Positions 1 to 6,377 of a DNA stretch of 7,333 nucleotides are shown one piece after another (positions within the stretch are counted from its first letter, which is position 1; every line of letters starts with the position of its first letter). The position numbers were made by a program, and so were the translations under genes. This stretch comes from Verrucomicrobiia bacterium (GTDB taxonomy: Bacteria; Verrucomicrobiota; Verrucomicrobiia; Limisphaerales; Palsa-1400). The notes beneath the pieces were generated by a model that worked only from the letters and a program-made list of their open reading frames with translations, was not told the DNA's origin and searched no databases. The stretch spans positions 1 through 7,333 of the forward strand of contig JAICXV010000098.1 in NCBI GenBank assembly GCA_025934545.1, in the 5' to 3' direction.

Positions 1-324
1 ACTTACGACATTACTTCCCTTGTCCACGGCGACGGAGAGATCGACATCAGTTTTGTTCGCACTCTCAATTACACCGCCAACATTTCAAATGTGCTGCTCA
101 TGGAAAACGCCGCCCAGATTAGCGCTGACAACCACACCGGGGCCCTGAAGAGCGGAACCTTTGTCCAAGATTCGCCAGAGGTCTTGCCGTATTACGTTTT
201 GAACATTCCGTCCTACCATCCAACTTCAACCTATACCATCCAGGCGACCATTAACGCCCCCACCCATCCGAATAGCACATCCACAACTCCGATAGGCGAA
301 GTCCATTTTGTGAATTGGAATTAA
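1..324 (+). CDS. C-terminal part of a secreted protein, possibly a glycoside hydrolase (5' end outside window)
   Basis: The frame is open from base 1 to the TAA at 322-324, giving 107 visible residues; the start and any catalytic domain lie to the left. The visible part reads as one beta-sandwich domain. It opens with YDITSLVHGDGEIDISF, continues to a strand ending in LLMEN, then an ADNHTG turn (visible residues 42-47), and closes with TYTIQATI and IGEVHFVNW. From family knowledge, the order 'D-[IV]-T-x-L-V ... V-x-L-x-E-N ... D-x-H-x-G ... Y-x-[IL]-x-A ... G-x-V' recurs in the C-terminal accessory domain of secreted glycan-active enzymes such as GH20 beta-N-acetylhexosaminidases and in related PVC/Bacteroidota proteins. 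The enzyme class is therefore inference; another exported protein with the same tail is possible. It converges on the giant modular gene with a 31-bp gap. Reading-frame confidence is high, functional confidence low. Confidence 0.75.
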   Translation, partial: TYDITSLVHGDGEIDISFVRTLNYTANISNVLLMENAAQISADNHTGALKSGTFVQDSPEVLPYYVLNIPSYHPTSTYTIQATINAPTHPNSTSTTPIGEVHFVNWN

Positions 325-358
325 CGTCGGCGCGTCCGCGCTCTTCTGAAGGACGTTA
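322..358. terminator. Inverted repeat between convergent genes, possible bidirectional terminator
   Basis: TAACGTC at 322-328 is a perfect 7-bp inverted match to GACGTTA at 352-358. Each arm includes the stop codon of the gene that ends there. Inside the loop, GCGC (330-333) and GCGC (338-341) can form a small GC hairpin around GTCC. CGTCC (333-337) can also pair with GGACG (351-355), as an alternative fold. Neither strand carries a clear T-run after the stem, so it is not a classical intrinsic terminator. The position between two converging genes is the main reason to call it one. Confidence 0.35.
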
Positions 359-3300
359 TTGAACACCAACGCGGTAGAACAAAGACGGTGCGTTGGTCCC
401 AACCGGGTCATTGTACGACGTCGTGCCTGTCTGTCCGGCGATATCAGACTGAATCGTTGAAAACGCTGAAGCGGCGCCGAGGTCCGTTGCCCGTTGAATG
501 TAGTAGTTCACGCCCGCCATACTTTGCCACGTGATCGTCACGCCGACATCGGTCGTTGTCGCGCTGACAATTTCCAATGTAGACGCTGGATTCGTCGGAT
601 CAGTTCCGGCACGCCATTCCTCCCAATTGTTTAACCCGTCGCCGTCTGCATCCTGGAAATCAGCGGAGCCGTCCGTCGCAAGTCCATAGCTCCCCAGCCA
701 TGCGTACGAAATAACTGAGCGCGGTGATTGAAACTCATACGCGCCGATGTCGACAGTGCCTGCAACAATGCGCGAGTTGCCGGCAAAGTCGGTAGCGGTT
801 GCGACACCAGTGTTGTTTCCGGCGTTAATGCATGGCGAGGAGGATTGAAGGCGCAAGTCTCCAGCTCCCAGGTTCACCAATTGCGGGTTGTTTGTAATAT
901 TACCGGTGCCGTTCGTCGCGAGAGGCAAGCTGCAGCAATAATACATTGGCATCGTTTCCAAAAAGTTGGTGCCTTTCGGCGAGGTATTGAAATAAACGAT
1001 CGAGTTGCTGGCAACGCCACCGAAAATGCCACCATACGCCCCGCTGTTGATCGCCGCCGCATTGCTTACGACCGTGCAATTGAGAAGCACGCTGTTGTAG
1101 GCGCCGCCGCCGTTGCCGCTCGTCAGATTGTTTTTGAGCACACAATTGTTCAGCACATTGGAATAGGCGCCACCGCCGCTCCCGAGAGTTCGATTGCTCG
1201 AAATCAGCGAAAGACTCACCTGCCCCACACAAACGCCACCACCCGAGGTGTTGCCCATATTATTGCTGACAACACAGCCGTTCAGTGTGCTATACGCGCT
1301 GCCGCCACCCCCGCCAAATGCCTGGTTCGCCACAATAAGACAATTGGTCAATACCGAATAAATCGCCCCGCCACCGCTATTAACATTTTGGAACGTCGAG
1401 AGATTCTTCGTCAGCAGACAATTCACCGCGATGTTCGAGCACACTCCCCCGCCCATGCTTGCATTGTTATTTGTCACGACGCAATTCAAGAGCGTGCCGC
1501 CAAACGCACCGCCGCCTCCCTGATACGCCGAATTCGCGAAAAGGAAGCAATTAGAAATAATCGCGCTGGAGGATTCGCACCAGACGCCGCCTCCGTTCTC
1601 CTGGCGATAATCGCCGCCGCGCCGGATAGCCGTCCCACCATTGGTAAGCGTAAAACCAAACAACGCCGCTTTGTTCGTCAAATAGACACATCGGCCAAAG
1701 ATATTTGCCACCGCCGGGCTGAATGCTCCGCGAATCGTCGTCACAGCGGGACCGTTCACGCTCTGCACCGTTATAGCTTTGTCAACGGTCACACGATTCG
1801 TCGCCACGCCATAAACCGCGCGCCCACCAAACTGGTAAACACCATTGCTCACCAGCACCAAATCGCCGTCCACCGCAGCATCCACGGCATCCTGAATATT
1901 CGTTGCCGCCGTGCTCCAACTTAAAAATGGCGCGAGCGGATTTGTCGAACTCAAGCTCACGAACCGCGTCGACGGCCCGTTCGTCGAGAGCACCGTCAGC
2001 GACGCAACACGGCTTGTCGCGCTACTCAAAACATTCGTTACAATCACCACGTAGCCTCCCATGTCATTCGACTGCACGTTGGAAACATTCAAACTAGCAG
2101 TTTGGCTTCCGCCAATTCGGCCGTCATCGTTTAGTGCAATGCCATGAAAGAACCACTGATAGCCCAGCGGCGCAGATCCGGTCGCGCTCACCGCAAATGT
2201 CGCATTGCTGCCGACTAACACGGCCTGGCTTGCCGGATGACTCGTAATTTGCACCGGCACGATCACCGTCAACGTCGCAGCATCACTCGTAGCCGAGCCG
2301 CAACTATTAGTGACCACAGCGTAATAACTGGCAGCATCGCTCACCTGCGCGTTGGAAATGATCAGGGTTGACGTTACGGTTCCGGCAACTCGCCCGCCGT
2401 TCGTCAACACGACGTTGTTTGAATACCACGAATATGCCAGTGGCGCTGTGCCGACCGCGCTCACCGAAAAAGCCGCGTTGCTTCCAACCAACAACGTCTT
2501 GTTTGTCGGAGAAGCGGTGATCATGGCGGGAACGAGAACCGTCAAGGTTGCCGCGGCACTGGTCGCCGCTCCGTATTGATTCGTCACCACTAATTGATAC
2601 GTCCCGGCGTCATTCGTTTGAACTTGTGCAATCGAAAGGTTGGTTGTTGCGGTTCCGCTGAACCGCGTCCCATCAGTCAACGGCGCTCCATTCAAAAACC
2701 ATTGATAGTTCAACGGAAGCGCACCATTAGCAGCGGCGGAAAAGTTCGCCGCGCCGTTGAACACGACAGTTTGAGCGGCGGGCTGCGCAGTCAATGTCGG
2801 CGGAACGCCCAGCGTCATGACCGCACTCGTTGCCGATCCGTATTTGTCGCTAACCACAAAATAGTAATCTCCAGCGGTCGCGGGTTGAACCGAAGTCAAC
2901 ATCAGCCAACCGTTCGTTTCTGCCCGCAAAGGCGTCCCCTCAAAGTACCATTGGAACGTCATTGGCAACGAACCGGTCACGAACGGAAGAAAAACCGCAG
3001 ATTGGCCGACGAACGCGGTCCGGTTGGTTTGCCCCGGAAAGCGGATTGCAGGCGGCACTTGAACGGCAGGGTTCTCGACCAACGCCAGGCTGTGTGAGTC
3101 CGCGCCCGCAATCGCAACCGCGTTACTCAAGTTTGCCGGCGGTGATGCCTGTCCGAAACCATTATCGCCCCACGCAACAACCGTTCCGTCACTTTTTAGC
3201 GCGAGACACTGATTACGTCCTGCGGCGATCGCAACAACATTGCTCAAACCACTGGGAACGTTAGTTTGCCCAAGAGAATTGTTGCCCCAAGCTGTCACTA

Positions 3301-4825
3301 ACCCGTCACTCGTCAGCGCCAGGCTGTGAAAGCTTCCCGGTGCTACGGCGACTACGTTGCTCAGTCCCGCCGGCACGACGGCCTCTCCGAAATCGTTACG
3401 GCCCCACGCCGTAACGGTGCCGTCGTTGCGTATGGCCAAAGTGTGAAGAATACCCGCGCAAACCGCCACAACGTTGCTCAAGCCACCGGGCGGTGTCGCC
3501 TGGCCCTGGTCATTAAAACCCCAACCGACCACCGTGCCGTTGCTTCTCAACGCAATACTGTAATCACCACCAGCAGAAACGGCAATGACGTTGCCAAGGC
3601 CAACTGGCGTCGTCGCCTGGCCATACTGATTTGCACCAAAACCGGTTACGGAACCGTCGCTCTTCAACGCAAGCCCGTGCCGGAATCCGGCTGAAACCGC
3701 AATGACGTTATCCAATCCCGGCGGCAGGTTCGTCTGCCCAAAATAGCTCTCGCTGACGCCGTTGTAAAAATTGTATCCAAAGGCAGCCACCGTCCCATCA
3801 CTTTTCAATGCTACCTCAAGCCATTCACCAAAATATCCCTGCGCCGCAATGGTCAGCGCGTTCGTAAACGCGTCAGGGAGACTTTTCGGATCGTACGTAA
3901 CGCCCCAACCAACGACCGGTGTTAGAACAAGACTCGCCGCAGCGCTCGTGACGATTCCATAATTATTTGTCACGACCAATTGATAGGTTCCACCGTCATT
4001 CGTCCCGGCATTTGAAATCGTCAACATCGCTGATGCCGCGCCACTGACCCGCCCGTCGTCCACAACCGGCTTGCCATTCAGATACCAACTGTAAATCAGC
4101 GGCTCCGTCCCGGTTGCGGACGCCGTCATTACAACACTACCATTGAACACAACCGTTTCATTCGTGGGCTGCACCGAAATCGACGGTGGAACCAACACGG
4201 TCAACGTCGCTGAACCGCTCGTCGCCGCGCCATAGTTGTTCGTTACTACGAGTTGATATGAGCCTGCATCTGCCATTTGCACATTGGAAATGCTCAGGTT
4301 TGCCGTCGCTGCGCCACTCACACGGTCGGCGTCATTCAACGCGTTGCCATTAAAGTACCACCGGAAACTCACCGGAGCCGTGCCTGTCGCTGTCGCCGAA
4401 AAAGTTACATTGCTCCCAACCAATTGCGACTGACTTGTCGGTTGCGACGTGATCGCCGCCGGGATCAGCACTGCGAGCGTCGCCGCCGAACTCGCAACGG
4501 CACCGTGGCGGTTCGTCACCACGCAGGAATAACTGCCTGCATCTCCAGCCACAATATTGCTGATGTTCAGCACCGCGCTCGTCGCGCCGCTGATGCGAGA
4601 ATCGTTAATGATGTTCGCTCCATCGAACAACCATTGGTAGATCAGAGGAGATTGGCCACTGGCGGTAACAGTGAATGCAGTGTTGGAACTCTGAAGCACC
4701 GTTTGACTTTGCGGCTGCTGCGTGATGCTCGGCGCCGCCTGCCCAAATGCAAACTTCGGAGCCATCGCCGCAACCAGCAAAATCCCGACAAAAAGCAATT
4801 TAATACGCGTAAGAGCAGAGTTCAT
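356..4825 (-). CDS. Giant exported modular protein: Ig3 - RCC1 propeller - Ig4 - beta-helix - calcium-motif C-terminal domain
   Basis: This gene encodes 1489 residues with no internal break. The ATG at 4825 is chosen because it gives a clean signal peptide (basic MNSALTRIK, then LLFVGILLVAAMA, with cleavage likely near AFG or GQA, residues 28-30). A G-rich stretch (GGGGGA) lies about 10 nt upstream. In-frame ATGs at 4876 and 4957 would bury the signal under 17 or 44 extra residues. Approximate domain order: Ig-like 31-120, 122-211 and 213-302; RCC1-like propeller 305-583; Ig-like 590-674, 676-764, 766-855 and 857-946; right-handed beta-helix 953-1366, ending in the choice-of-anchor-Q style SPCINAG...VDIGAYEF; and a C-terminal region 1370-1489 with calcium-type DADGDGLNNWEEW and GTDPTNP. 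From family knowledge, Ig and RCC1 repeats mediate binding, and beta-helices occur in polysaccharide lyases and adhesins. No catalytic residues were recognised. Inference: a cell-surface or secreted glycan-binding or adhesion protein. No PEP-CTERM or LPXTG anchor is visible; the protein ends FYRVGVQ. Confidence 0.92.
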   Translation of the reverse strand: MNSALTRIKLLFVGILLVAAMAPKFAFGQAAPSITQQPQSQTVLQSSNTAFTVTASGQSPLIYQWLFDGANIINDSRISGATSAVLNISNIVAGDAGSYSCVVTNRHGAVASSAATLAVLIPAAITSQPTSQSQLVGSNVTFSATATGTAPVSFRWYFNGNALNDADRVSGAATANLSISNVQMADAGSYQLVVTNNYGAATSGSATLTVLVPPSISVQPTNETVVFNGSVVMTASATGTEPLIYSWYLNGKPVVDDGRVSGAASAMLTISNAGTNDGGTYQLVVTNNYGIVTSAAASLVLTPVVGWGVTYDPKSLPDAFTNALTIAAQGYFGEWLEVALKSDGTVAAFGYNFYNGVSESYFGQTNLPPGLDNVIAVSAGFRHGLALKSDGSVTGFGANQYGQATTPVGLGNVIAVSAGGDYSIALRSNGTVVGWGFNDQGQATPPGGLSNVVAVCAGILHTLAIRNDGTVTAWGRNDFGEAVVPAGLSNVVAVAPGSFHSLALTSDGLVTAWGNNSLGQTNVPSGLSNVVAIAAGRNQCLALKSDGTVVAWGDNGFGQASPPANLSNAVAIAGADSHSLALVENPAVQVPPAIRFPGQTNRTAFVGQSAVFLPFVTGSLPMTFQWYFEGTPLRAETNGWLMLTSVQPATAGDYYFVVSDKYGSATSAVMTLGVPPTLTAQPAAQTVVFNGAANFSAAANGALPLNYQWFLNGAPLTDGTRFSGTATTNLSIAQVQTNDAGTYQLVVTNQYGAATSAAATLTVLVPAMITASPTNKTLLVGSNAAFSVSAVGTAPLAYSWYSNNVVLTNGGRVAGTVTSTLIISNAQVSDAASYYAVVTNSCGSATSDAATLTVIVPVQITSHPASQAVLVGSNATFAVSATGSAPLGYQWFFHGIALNDDGRIGGSQTASLNVSNVQSNDMGGYVVIVTNVLSSATSRVASLTVLSTNGPSTRFVSLSSTNPLAPFLSWSTAATNIQDAVDAAVDGDLVLVSNGVYQFGGRAVYGVATNRVTVDKAITVQSVNGPAVTTIRGAFSPAVANIFGRCVYLTNKAALFGFTLTNGGTAIRRGGDYRQENGGGVWCESSSAIISNCFLFANSAYQGGGGAFGGTLLNCVVTNNNASMGGGVCSNIAVNCLLTKNLSTFQNVNSGGGAIYSVLTNCLIVANQAFGGGGGSAYSTLNGCVVSNNMGNTSGGGVCVGQVSLSLISSNRTLGSGGGAYSNVLNNCVLKNNLTSGNGGGAYNSVLLNCTVVSNAAAINSGAYGGIFGGVASNSIVYFNTSPKGTNFLETMPMYYCCSLPLATNGTGNITNNPQLVNLGAGDLRLQSSSPCINAGNNTGVATATDFAGNSRIVAGTVDIGAYEFQSPRSVISYAWLGSYGLATDGSADFQDADGDGLNNWEEWRAGTDPTNPASTLEIVSATTTDVGVTITWQSMAGVNYYIQRATDLGAASAFSTIQSDIAGQTGTTSYNDPVGTNAPSLFYRVGVQ
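359..718 (-). other. C-terminal domain of the giant protein: calcium-type motif plus final beta domain
   Basis: These bases encode residues 1370-1489. The block starts with SYAWLGSYGLATDGSADF. It is followed by an Asp-rich loop with D1392, D1394 and D1396, then LNNWEEW and GTDPTNP. That pattern resembles thrombospondin type 3 or dockerin-like calcium loops. The last 75 or so residues (TLEIVSATTTDVGVTITW ... YYIQRATDL ... LFYRVGVQ) look like a small beta-sandwich. This combination is very common at the C-terminus of exported Verrucomicrobia proteins and is one of the best taxonomic clues in the window. Calcium binding is inferred from the motif; a role in sorting or anchoring is speculative. 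Confidence 0.7.
728..1969 (-). other. Right-handed beta-helix (pectin-lyase fold, choice-of-anchor-Q type) domain
   Basis: These bases encode residues 953-1366. The domain opens with the typical lead-in WSTAATNIQDAVDAAVDGD, then LVLVSNGVY and KAITVQSVNGP, as in many beta-helix proteins where the first coils cap the solenoid. It closes with SPCINAGNNTG, DFAGNSR and VDIGAYEF, the usual end of the choice-of-anchor-Q family. From family knowledge the fold occurs in polysaccharide lyases, hydrolases and adhesins. I could not identify a lyase or hydrolase active site, so the domain may be purely structural or glycan-binding. Confidence 0.75.
1001..1552 (-). repeat. About 22-residue (66-bp) beta-helix coil repeats with an Asn-Cys ladder
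   Basis: Residues 1092-1275 are made of coils that mostly recur every 22 residues. Each begins with an [N/G]-C pair and contains a Gly-rich GGGA or GGGV turn. Cysteines fall at 1093, 1115, 1136, 1162, 1184, 1228 and 1250. The coil at about 1206 has Leu-Ser in place of the pair, and the last has Asn-Ser (1274-1275). One coil is four residues longer (1136 to 1162). The repeats are clear at protein level but diverged in DNA, so they are old duplications within the gene and not an unstable tandem array. Confidence 0.7.
1988..3058 (-). repeat. Second Ig-like array (four domains, Ig4 to Ig7)
   Basis: Residues 590-674, 676-764, 766-855 and 857-946 are four consecutive Ig-like (I-set style) domains. 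The shared pattern is an ITxxP or TAQP start, a central [YF]xW[YF] strand, a D-x-[AG]-x-Y tyrosine corner and an ending such as VVTNxYGxATSxxATLTV. Ig5 carries the subtype signature TVVFNG; Ig6 and Ig7 carry LVGSN. Ig4, directly after the propeller, is the odd one: it has FVGQS, lacks the GRVSG-type segment and is slightly shorter. The usual disulfide cysteines are missing, which is common in bacterial Ig-like domains. Confidence 0.75.
3077..3913 (-). repeat. RCC1-type repeats, seven blades, mostly with a strict 39-residue (117-bp) period
   Basis: Residues 305-583 carry repeats of the form ALxSDGTVxxWGxNxxGQxxxPxGLSNVVAVxAGxxHxL. The [WF]G marker occurs seven times, at residues 306, 349, 396, 435, 474, 513 and 552. 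The last four intervals are exactly 39 residues. The 349-396 interval is 47 because of an insertion (YNGVSESY). The first unit is strongly diverged. Seven units match the seven-bladed beta-propeller known for RCC1-family proteins. In exported bacterial proteins such propellers are taken to be binding platforms; there is no sign of a Ran-exchange role here. The DNA copies are clearly diverged from each other. Confidence 0.85.
3920..4735 (-). repeat. First Ig-like array (three domains, Ig1 to Ig3)
   Basis: Residues 31-120, 122-211 and 213-302 form three Ig-like domains directly after the signal peptide. Each has a Q-P near the start, a central W strand (YQWLF, FRWYF, YSWYL), a GRVSG or SRISG segment and a Tyr corner followed by VVTNxxG. 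Ig2 carries the LVGSN signature and Ig3 the VVFNG signature, which reappear in the second array. Ig1 has an isolated Cys101 in the F strand with no obvious partner Cys in its B strand, so a classical Ig disulfide is unlikely. Confidence 0.75.
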
Positions 4826-4988
4826 TTTAGCCCGATCCCCCAGTTGTTTGCGGATGGCGCTTATTTTCCAATGCATAACGCTCTCAGTCAATAAAATCGA
4901 CAAACTAAAAATGCGGGGCCTCGCGGGTTCGCAGACATTTATTTGTAACTTCGCCACGGGTCATGGCAGTCTGAAAGCTCATACCTTT
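4826..4988. other. Divergent intergenic region between the giant protein and the sulfatase
   Basis: With the preferred start codons, 163 bp separate the two divergent genes and must hold both promoters and leaders. The middle (about 4889-4910) is A/T-rich compared with its surroundings. A possible promoter for the minus-strand gene is listed separately. I found no convincing -35/-10 pair for the sulfatase and only a weak purine run (GAAAG) about a dozen bases before its ATG. In-frame ATGs inside this region (4911 on plus; 4876 and 4957 on minus) are judged not to be the real starts because they would bury the signal peptides. Confidence 0.6.
4864..4891 (-). promoter_or_regulatory. Possible sigma-70-like promoter for the giant modular gene
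   Basis: On the minus strand, TTGACT (4891-4886) matches the -35 consensus at five of six positions. After a 16-bp spacer, GAAAAT (4869-4864) matches the -10 consensus at four of six. Transcription would start near 4857 and leave a leader of about 30 nt before the ATG at 4825. That is consistent with the chosen start and would exclude the upstream ATGs at 4876 and 4957. The match was found by eye and is only moderate. Confidence 0.25.
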
Positions 4989-6377
4989 ATGTTATTACTG
5001 AAAAAAGTCATCGTCGGCGGAATAGCATGCCTCGCTCTGTGCGCCACAACCCACGCCGCCCAAAAAAGTAAACCGAACATTCTCTTCATCGTCGGTGATG
5101 ACATGGGTTTTTCCGACGTCGGCTTCAACGGCTGCAAAGACATCCCGACACCGAACCTCGACAAACTCGCCGCTTCCGGCGTGCGTTTCACCAGCGGTTA
5201 CGTCTCCGCCCCCTATTGCTCACCATCGCGCTCCGGCATGTTGACCGGTCGCTATCAACAAAAGTACGGCCACGAATTTAACCCGCAAGGCTCGGGCCAG
5301 GGAATGCCCACGAATCAAATCACCATCGCCGATCGCCTCAAAAAAGTTGGCTACCACACCGGACTCGTCGGCAAATGGCATGAAGGCAACGCACCGCAAT
5401 ACCATCCGCAACAGCGCGGCTTCGACGACTTCTTCGGATTTCTCGGCGGCTCCCACAGCTACTTCAAATACAATGGCATGTTGCGTGGTGAACAACCTGT
5501 GAGCGGCACAGAATATTTCACCGACGCTTTCGGCCGCGAAGCTTGCGAATACATCGCGAACAACAAGGACCATCCGTGGTTTCTCTACCTCGCCTTCAAC
5601 GCCGTCCACACCCCCATGGACGCGACCGATGATCGCCTCGAAAAATTCACCAGCATCGCGGACAAGAAACGCCGCACCTACGCCGCGATGATGTATGCCA
5701 TGGACGAAAACATCGGACGCGTATTGGCCAAGCTTGATGAAACTGGCCGGACCGAAAACACCTACGTTATTTTCTTCAGCGACAACGGCGGTCCGGTCAT
5801 GAAAGGCACAACGATGAACGCCTCGCACAATACTCCTTTGCGCGGCGGTAAACGGACGACACTAGAAGGCGGCATCCGCGTCCCCTTCGTCGTTTCATGG
5901 CAAGGCCACATCAAACCGGCCGTCTATGACAATCTGGCAATCACATTGGATTTAACAGCCACCGCCTTAAACATCGGGGGAGCCAGCACCAAAAACACCG
6001 ACGGCGTCGACCTTCTGCCGTATCTCACCGGAAAGAAAAAAGGCGCACCACACGACACATTGTATTGGCGCTTTGGCGATCAAATGGCTATCCGCGTTGG
6101 CGATTACAAATTGGTGCGCTACGACCAAAACGCCGACACTCAGGTCGGAAAGATGCTGCCGGCCATTGGCCCATTTCTCTACAATCTCAAAGACGACATT
6201 GGCGAAACGAAAGACCTCTCAGCGCAAATGCCGGACAAAGTAAAAGAGCTGCAATCGAAGTGGGATGCCTGGAACAAGACCTTGATGCGGCCGCTCTGGT
6301 GGCAAGGCAAAGGCGATAGCGACGGCGACCCCAAACAGCCCAAATCCAAAAAGAAAAAGGCGTCACCCGGCGCTTAA
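4989..6377 (+). CDS. Exported type I (formylglycine-dependent) sulfatase, complete
   Basis: This 462-residue protein is predicted to hydrolyse sulfate esters, probably on a carbohydrate, outside the cytoplasm. The start at 4989 gives a compact signal peptide (MLLLKK, hydrophobic VIVGGIACLALCA, cleavage near THAA, residues 21-24). KPNILFIVGDDMG supplies the metal-binding Asp37-Asp38. CSPSRSGMLTGR (77-88) is the sulfatase signature, with Cys77 as the predicted formylglycine precursor and Arg81. Further family features are GKWH (Lys129, His131), GFDDFFGFLGG, NAVHTP (His207), SDNGG (Asp265, Asn266) and LRGGK (Lys288) before EGGIRVPF. Length and motif order are normal for family S1. The substrate cannot be told; arylsulfatase A/B or N-acetylgalactosamine-sulfatase labels would be generic. 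An anaerobic-type maturase or FGE must be encoded elsewhere. The C-terminus has an unusual lysine-rich tail (KSKKKK). It is transcribed away from the giant gene and ends overlapping the next sulfatase. Confidence 0.95.
   Translation: MLLLKKVIVGGIACLALCATTHAAQKSKPNILFIVGDDMGFSDVGFNGCKDIPTPNLDKLAASGVRFTSGYVSAPYCSPSRSGMLTGRYQQKYGHEFNPQGSGQGMPTNQITIADRLKKVGYHTGLVGKWHEGNAPQYHPQQRGFDDFFGFLGGSHSYFKYNGMLRGEQPVSGTEYFTDAFGREACEYIANNKDHPWFLYLAFNAVHTPMDATDDRLEKFTSIADKKRRTYAAMMYAMDENIGRVLAKLDETGRTENTYVIFFSDNGGPVMKGTTMNASHNTPLRGGKRTTLEGGIRVPFVVSWQGHIKPAVYDNLAITLDLTATALNIGGASTKNTDGVDLLPYLTGKKKGAPHDTLYWRFGDQMAIRVGDYKLVRYDQNADTQVGKMLPAIGPFLYNLKDDIGETKDLSAQMPDKVKELQSKWDAWNKTLMRPLWWQGKGDSDGDPKQPKSKKKKASPGA

Noticed and set aside
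728..1924. A 398-codon open frame on the plus strand opposite the beta-helix region.
   Set aside because: It is antisense to a clearly folded, repeat-structured domain. Its translation is rich in Arg, His and Ala with no recognisable domain or signal peptide, as expected for a shadow of the minus-strand codon pattern.
2594..3097. Further plus-strand open frames opposite the Ig and RCC1 repeats (for example 2594-3097, 3326-3694 and 4277-4894).
   Set aside because: All are antisense to continuous domain-bearing coding sequence and give Arg-rich low-information translations.
3077..3913. Regularly spaced repeat units considered as a CRISPR or other non-coding array.
   Set aside because: The 117-bp period is in frame, the copies are diverged in DNA but conserved at protein level, and the units match RCC1 blades.
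4989..5060. Possible lipoprotein signal (Cys14 or Cys18) in the first sulfatase.
   Set aside because: The residues before each Cys (GIA and LAL) do not fit a normal lipobox, and a signal peptidase I site near THAA is more convincing.
5220..5828. A 202-codon open frame on the minus strand inside the first sulfatase.
   Set aside because: The plus-strand sulfatase has every catalytic motif in this stretch. The reverse translation shows no family resemblance and reads as a shadow.
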